Below, in pieces: positions 60,144 to 64,000 of a stretch of DNA of 64,000 bases. The stretch lies in the NCBI RefSeq assembly GCF_040267705.1, contig NZ_CP158374.1, forward strand, positions 3,038,001 through 3,102,000. Reading direction: 5' to 3'. A program made the position numbers and the translations under genes. This stretch comes from Agromyces sp. G08B096 (GTDB lineage Bacteria; Actinomycetota; Actinomycetes; Actinomycetales; Microbacteriaceae). The first letter of the stretch is position 1. Every line of letters starts with the position of its first letter. The notes below the pieces were generated by a model. That model had not been told where the DNA came from, ran no database searches, and saw nothing but the letters and a program-made list of their open reading frames with translations.

Positions 60144-61507
60144 GAGGTTTCCTCGACGAGGCGGTCGGCGACGAGGCGGCCCATGCGGATAGCCCCGTCG
60201 ACGTGCTGGTAGCCCTTGCCGGCCAGGTCGGAGCAGGCGAACGAGATCGGGCCGACGGGGGTGCGCAGGTCGGCGCCGTAGCGGGCGAGGCCGCCCATGT
60301 CGAAGCTCGCCGCGTACGCGCCGCGGGTCCACTCCTCGCTGCCCCAGTCGCTCTCGTAGTAGACGACGGGGTTCAGCGCCTCGTCGCCGTAGTAGTGCGA
60401 CAGCGACTCGAGGATGCGCGCCTTCCGCTCCTCGGCCGAGAGGGCGAACACGCCGTCGGCCTCCTCGTCGGAGACGAACCCGACGAGCGTGCCGCGCGGG
60501 TCGCCGTGCAGCGTGTTGTCGTAGGCCTCGTGGCACAGCTCGTACGGGCTGAACGCCGTGCCAGAGAGCCCCTGCTCACGCCAGAACGGCGTCTCGTAGA
60601 CCGCGTGCACCTTGATCACGAAGCCCATCGACAGGTGCTGGTGCAGCTGCTGCTGCCGGCGGGGCAGCGGCGGCTCGTACGAAATACGGCTGTAGAGCAC
60701 GGGCGCGAGGGCGAGCACGACGCGCTGCGCGTGCACTTCGAGCGAGTCGGTGACGACGGCGACGCCGCGCTCAGGGGCATCCGGCGACCAGCGGATCGTG
60801 CGCACCGGCTGACCCAGCCGCACCGCGTCGCCGAGGCGCTCCGCGAGGCGCAGCGGCACCTGCTGCAGGCCGCCGACGACGCGCTTGTCGAGGATGAAAT
60901 CGGCGTCGACGAGGTTCGAGAACGAGCCCGCGGAGGCCGCCATGAGCAGCGCCTGCAGGGCGGAGAACGCGTGCGCGGGCTTGGTCAGCATGGCGCCGGC
61001 GATGAACATGCCGATGTTCAGCCGCGCCTCCTCGTCGTCGGTCTGCGTCTCGAGCCAGTGCGCGAACGAGATCTCGTCGAGCTCCTTGGCGCGCGGATGC
61101 GCCCACGGGGCATCCGGATCGATCTCGGCGACCAACGCATCGAGCTTCTCGATGAGGCCGACGATCTCGTTCTCCGTCGGCGCCGGCACCGGGAAGATGT
61201 CGCCTTCGAAGAGCCGCCGCTCGCCGTCTTCGCCGATGTAGACGTTCTCGCCCTCGCGGTAGCGCGAGTAGGTCTCGAGTCCCAGCTCGTCGAGGGTCTC
61301 GATGAGCGCGTCCTGGTCGGGCGAGACCCACTGGCCGCCGATCTCGAGCGTCGCCCCATCGATGTCGTCGGTCCAGAGCCGGCCGCCGACGCGGTCGCGG
61401 GCTTCCAGCACGACGACCGAGCGCCCCGCCTCCTTCAGCCGGGTGGCCGCGGTGAGGCCGGCGGCGCCGGCGCCGACGATGACGACGTCGCAGTCGATGC
61501 GTTCCAT
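60140..61507 (-). CDS. puo: Putrescine oxidase-like flavin monoamine oxidase
   Basis: A 455-residue FAD amine oxidase, cytoplasmic, oxidising putrescine to 4-aminobutanal and hydrogen peroxide in homologues. The domain order is canonical: Rossmann motif VVIVGAGAAGLTAATRLKEA at residues 7-26, VVVLEARDRVGGRLWTDDID, DGATLEIGGQWVSPDQDALI, and the C-terminal FAD motif ISFACSDLAGKGYQHVDGAI. This provides a useful in-window contrast with the permuted oxidase at 16892. It lies between the semialdehyde dehydrogenase and USP genes in one operon. Confidence 0.88.
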   Translation of the reverse strand: MERIDCDVVIVGAGAAGLTAATRLKEAGRSVVVLEARDRVGGRLWTDDIDGATLEIGGQWVSPDQDALIETLDELGLETYSRYREGENVYIGEDGERRLFEGDIFPVPAPTENEIVGLIEKLDALVAEIDPDAPWAHPRAKELDEISFAHWLETQTDDEEARLNIGMFIAGAMLTKPAHAFSALQALLMAASAGSFSNLVDADFILDKRVVGGLQQVPLRLAERLGDAVRLGQPVRTIRWSPDAPERGVAVVTDSLEVHAQRVVLALAPVLYSRISYEPPLPRRQQQLHQHLSMGFVIKVHAVYETPFWREQGLSGTAFSPYELCHEAYDNTLHGDPRGTLVGFVSDEEADGVFALSAEERKARILESLSHYYGDEALNPVVYYESDWGSEEWTRGAYAASFDMGGLARYGADLRTPVGPISFACSDLAGKGYQHVDGAIRMGRLVADRLVEETS

Positions 61508-61581
61508 GGGTGGTGCTGCTTTCTCGGTTGGGATGCGGGCGCGCCGCAGCGGCGGCGCACCCGGTGAACGGATGCCCCGGC

Positions 61582-63051
61582 TCAGGCGACGGGGATGAGG
61601 GTGTACTTCGTGTCGAGGTACTCGTGGATGCCCTCGAACCCGCCCTCGCGGCCGATGCCCGACTGCTTCACGCCGCCGAAGGGGGCCGCCGCGTTGGAGA
61701 CGAGGCCCGTGTTCAGGCCCATCATGCCCGTCGCGAGCCGGTCGATCATGCGGTGCCCGCGCGCCAGGTCCTGCGTGAACACGTAGGAGATGAGGCCGTA
61801 CTCGGTGTCGTTCGCGAGGCGCACGGCGTCGTCCTCGGTGGAGAACGTGGTGATGCCGAGCACCGGGCCGAAGATCTCCTCCTTCAGCAGGCGTGCGGTG
61901 GCCGACACGTCGCCGAGCACCGTCGGCGCGTAGAACGAGCCGGCGCCGTCGATCGGCGCGCCCCCGGTGAGCACCTTCGCGCCCTTGTCCACGGCGTCCT
62001 TCACCAGCTCGTCGGTCGAGGCGACGGCCTTGTCGTCGATCAGCGGGCCGATCGTGATGCCGTCCTCGGTGCCGCGTCCGACGCGCATGTCCTGCACCCG
62101 CGCCGCGACGCGGCGGGCGAACTCCGCGGCGACCGACTCGTGCACGATGAACCGGTTCGCGGCCGTGCAGGCCTGCCCGATGTTGCGGAACTTCGCGACC
62201 ATCGCGCCGTCGACGGCCGCGTCGAGGTCGGCGTCCTCGAAGACGACGAACGGCGCGTTGCCGCCGAGCTCCATCGACGTGCGGAGGATGCCCTGCGCCG
62301 CCTGCTGCATGAGGCTGCGCCCCACCTCGGTGGAGCCCGTGAAGCTGAGCTTCCGCAGCCGCGGGTCGGCGATGATCGGGCCCGACAGGGCCGACGACTT
62401 CGACGTGGTCACGACGTTCACGACGCCCTTCGGCAGCCCGACCTCCTCGAGCAGCTGCACGAAGGCGATGGTCGTGAGCGGCGTCAGTGCCGCCGGCTTC
62501 ACGACGACGGTGCAGCCGGCCGCGAGCGCCGGCGCGATCTTCCGGGTCGCCATCGCGAGCGGGAAGTTCCACGGCGTGATGAAGAACGACGGGCCGACCG
62601 GGCGCTGCGAGACCACGATGCGCCCCGTGCCCTCGGGGTTCAGGCCGTAGCGGCCGTGCACGCGGACGGCCTCCTCGCCGAACCAGCGGAGGAACTCGCC
62701 GCCGTAGTTCACCTCGCCGCGCGCCTCGGCGAGGGGCTTGCCCATCTCGAGGGTCATGAGGAGCGCGAACTCCTCCTTCCGCGCCATCAGCGTGTCGAAC
62801 GCGCGGCGGAGCAGCTCGGCCCGCTCGCGCGGCGCCGTCGCGGCCCACGCGTCCTGCGCGGCGACCGCGGCGTCGAGCGCCCGGATCCCGTCGGCCGGCG
62901 AGGCATCCGCGATCTCCTTGATGACCTCGCCGGTGGCGGGGTCGGACACCGTCATGGTCTTGCCGCCTTCGGCGTCGACCCACTCGCCGCCGATGTAGAG
63001 GCCGGTGGCGACCCGGTCGAGGACCTCGGATTCCTGCGTTGCGGTGGTCAT
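61582..63051 (-). CDS. gabD: NAD-dependent succinate-semialdehyde dehydrogenase
   Basis: A 489-residue aldehyde dehydrogenase of the GabD group, oxidising succinate semialdehyde to succinate. Motifs are LYIGGEWVDAEGGKTMTVSD, PVGPSFFITPWNFPLAMATR, KLSFTGSTEVGRSLMQQAA, catalytic Glu in SMELGGNAPFVVF, catalytic Cys in RNIGQACTAANRFIVH and FGGVKQSGIGREGGFEGIHE. It may also take 4-aminobutanal from the adjacent putrescine oxidase. The ATG at 63051 follows GGAAGG. Tandem 16-bp repeats lie just upstream. Confidence 0.93.
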   Translation of the reverse strand: MTTATQESEVLDRVATGLYIGGEWVDAEGGKTMTVSDPATGEVIKEIADASPADGIRALDAAVAAQDAWAATAPRERAELLRRAFDTLMARKEEFALLMTLEMGKPLAEARGEVNYGGEFLRWFGEEAVRVHGRYGLNPEGTGRIVVSQRPVGPSFFITPWNFPLAMATRKIAPALAAGCTVVVKPAALTPLTTIAFVQLLEEVGLPKGVVNVVTTSKSSALSGPIIADPRLRKLSFTGSTEVGRSLMQQAAQGILRTSMELGGNAPFVVFEDADLDAAVDGAMVAKFRNIGQACTAANRFIVHESVAAEFARRVAARVQDMRVGRGTEDGITIGPLIDDKAVASTDELVKDAVDKGAKVLTGGAPIDGAGSFYAPTVLGDVSATARLLKEEIFGPVLGITTFSTEDDAVRLANDTEYGLISYVFTQDLARGHRMIDRLATGMMGLNTGLVSNAAAPFGGVKQSGIGREGGFEGIHEYLDTKYTLIPVA

Positions 63052-63067
63052 GGCTGCCTTCCGTTTC

Positions 63068-63125
63068 CGTTCGGTGCGACGTGCGTTCGGTGCGATGTGC
63101 GGTTCGTGTCGATCTGCGGTTCGTG
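63068..63125 (-). repeat. Tandem 16-17-bp repeats upstream of gabD
   Basis: CGTTCGGTGCGACGTG (63068-63083) is followed by CGTTCGGTGCGATGTG (63084-63099), a diverged 17-bp copy at 63100-63116 and a partial fourth copy. They occupy the presumed gabD leader/promoter. They may be regulator sites or slippage-generated. Confidence 0.55.
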
Positions 63126-63134
63126 CGGTGGATG

Positions 63135-63185
63135 GATGCCCCGGCGGGGCAGGTCTGGGAGCCGAACCCCCTGGCCGGGGCATCC
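63135..63185 (-). terminator. Imperfect hairpin after glutamate dehydrogenase
   Basis: GGATGCCCCGGC (63135-63146) pairs with GCCGGGCATCC (63175-63185) with one bulged C. It lies just past the gdh stop in the minus direction; a terminator is likely. Confidence 0.45.
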
Positions 63186-63187
63186 GG

Positions 63188-64000
63188 TCAGGGGTACAGG
63201 CCGCGGAGGCGGTGGGCCTCGGCGACGCGTTCGACGGCGAGTGCGGTCGCGGCGGTGCGGAGCGACAGCCCCCTCGCCCCCGCGTAGCCGAGCACGTGCT
63301 GCCACGCGTTCAGCATCCGCTCCTCCAGTCTGCTCTCCACCTCGTCGGCCCGCCACCAGTAGGCCTGGTTGGCCTGCACCCACTCGAAGTACGAGACGAT
63401 GACGCCGCCGGCATTGGCGAGGATGTCGGGGACGACGAGGACGTCGCGCTCGCGCAGGATGCGGTCGGCGGCGGGGGTCGTGGGGCCGTTCGCGCCCTCG
63501 ACGACGACCTTCGCCCGCACCGCGGCCGCGTTGCCCTCGTGCAGCACGCCCTCGACGGCGGCCGGCACGAGCAGATCGACGTCGTGGGTGAGCAGCGCCT
63601 CGCGGTCGAGCGGCTCGGACTCGGCGAAGTCGACCACCGAGCCGGTCTGCTGCACGTGCGCGATGAGCGCCTCGACGTCGAGGCCGCCGTCGTTCGAGAC
63701 GGCGCCGTACTGGTCGCTCACCGCGGTGACGCGGACGCCCGCCTCGGCGAGGAAGCGCGCCGTGTCGGCGCCGACCTTGCCGAAGCCCTGCACGGCCGCG
63801 GTCGAACGCCCCGGCTCGAAACCGGCGTGGCGGAGCGCGGCGAGGGCGATGTGGGTGACGCCGCGGCTCGTCGCCGACGCCCGGCCGAGCGATCCGCCGA
63901 GCGCGATGGGCTTGCCCGTGACAATGCCGGGCACGGTGTACCCCGAGTTCACCGAGTAGGTGTCCATCATCCAGGCCATGGTGCGCTCGTCGGTGCCGAT
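63188..64000 (-). CDS. gdhA: Glu/Leu/Phe/Val-type glutamate dehydrogenase (5' end outside window)
   Basis: The last 270 residues of an NAD(P)-dependent glutamate dehydrogenase, deaminating glutamate to 2-oxoglutarate and ammonium. Visible are IGTDERTMAWMMDTYS (dinucleotide-domain junction), KPIALGGSLGRASATSRGVT, the Rossmann motif AAVQGFGKVGADTARFLAEA, VVEGANGPTTPAADRIL, and VPDILANAGGVIVSYFEWVQ. The N-terminal catalytic part lies beyond the right edge. It may collect amino groups released by the adjacent polyamine/GABA pathway (inference). Confidence 0.92.
   Translation of the reverse strand: MGTDERTMAWMMDTYSVNSGYTVPGIVTGKPIALGGSLGRASATSRGVTHIALAALRHAGFEPGRSTAAVQGFGKVGADTARFLAEAGVRVTAVSDQYGAVSNDGGLDVEALIAHVQQTGSVVDFAESEPLDREALLTHDVDLLVPAAVEGVLHEGNAAAVRAKVVVEGANGPTTPAADRILRERDVLVVPDILANAGGVIVSYFEWVQANQAYWWRADEVESRLEERMLNAWQHVLGYAGARGLSLRTAATALAVERVAEAHRLRGLYP

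Noticed and set aside
1-64000. Prophage, transposon or genomic island borders
   Set aside because: No integrase, transposase, phage structural gene or flanking direct repeat with a tRNA was seen; tRNA-Trp sits in its conserved housekeeping context.

Overview
The window is a very GC-rich stretch of chromosome. Gene content and order (tRNA-Trp, secE, nusG, rplK, rplA; F420-dependent oxidoreductase; ECF42-type sigma factor; PspC-domain kinase; RamB; S-layer-like repeats) point to an actinobacterium. The profusion of GGATGCC/GGCATCC words and 'TAGnnT, six or seven bases, start codon' leaderless promoters suggest Microbacteriaceae, with Agromyces or a near relative as my best guess (inference). 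About 66 protein genes and one tRNA are packed with almost no long gaps. I see no phage, insertion sequence or CRISPR array.

Layout. 1-8.4 kb: isocitrate lyase (cut by the window edge), a WYL regulator opposite a VOC protein, an F420 oxidoreductase, PadR plus a membrane protein, the acetate regulator RamB, and a GntR-OsmC pair. 8.5-16.9 kb: a PuuB-like oxidase with a cupin, VOC-HxlR, then PucR opposite methylmalonate-semialdehyde dehydrogenase and a class III aminotransferase, and a small secreted protein. 16.9-22 kb: a Tat-lipoprotein amine oxidase whose C-terminal FAD-binding segment sits at its N-terminus, a Pr6Pr membrane protein overlapping it antisense, and a polar amino acid ABC importer. 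22-26 kb: glutaryl-CoA dehydrogenase with a CoA-transferase, and an aldehyde dehydrogenase. 26-35.3 kb: acylphosphatase, the ribosomal/transcription block rplA-rplK-nusG-secE-tRNA-Trp, dGTPase, a secreted phytase-like/glycerophosphodiesterase fusion, and an aspartate-type aminotransferase. 35.4-46 kb: CsbD, LysG/LysE, a lipoprotein, tandem-YCII protein with an ECF42 sigma factor, an ABC exporter, a two-component pair, and a PAP2-DAG kinase fusion. 46-48.1 kb: murB with two MaoC-type dehydratases. 48.2-57.6 kb: hydrolase-TetR, ArsR-SRPBCC, a repeat-rich surface protein, and a PspC stress-sensing module. 57.7-64 kb: a polyamine/GABA operon (APC permease, universal stress protein, putrescine oxidase, succinate-semialdehyde dehydrogenase, glutamate dehydrogenase cut by the window edge).

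How the genes work together. A strong theme is catabolism of amines and short amino acids: putrescine oxidase, PuuB-like oxidase, two semialdehyde dehydrogenases, MmsA with its aminotransferase, and a glutarate module all feed the TCA cycle, while isocitrate lyase and RamB govern acetate use. Many small regulators (PadR, GntR, HxlR, TetR, ArsR, LysG, WYL) sit beside one target each, and most have a readable inverted repeat in the adjacent promoter.

Most notable are the circularly permuted amine oxidase, a shared 18-bp site before aceA and ramB, a promoter matching the reported ECF42 consensus before the YCII gene, and a family of GGATGCC-cored intergenic hairpins.
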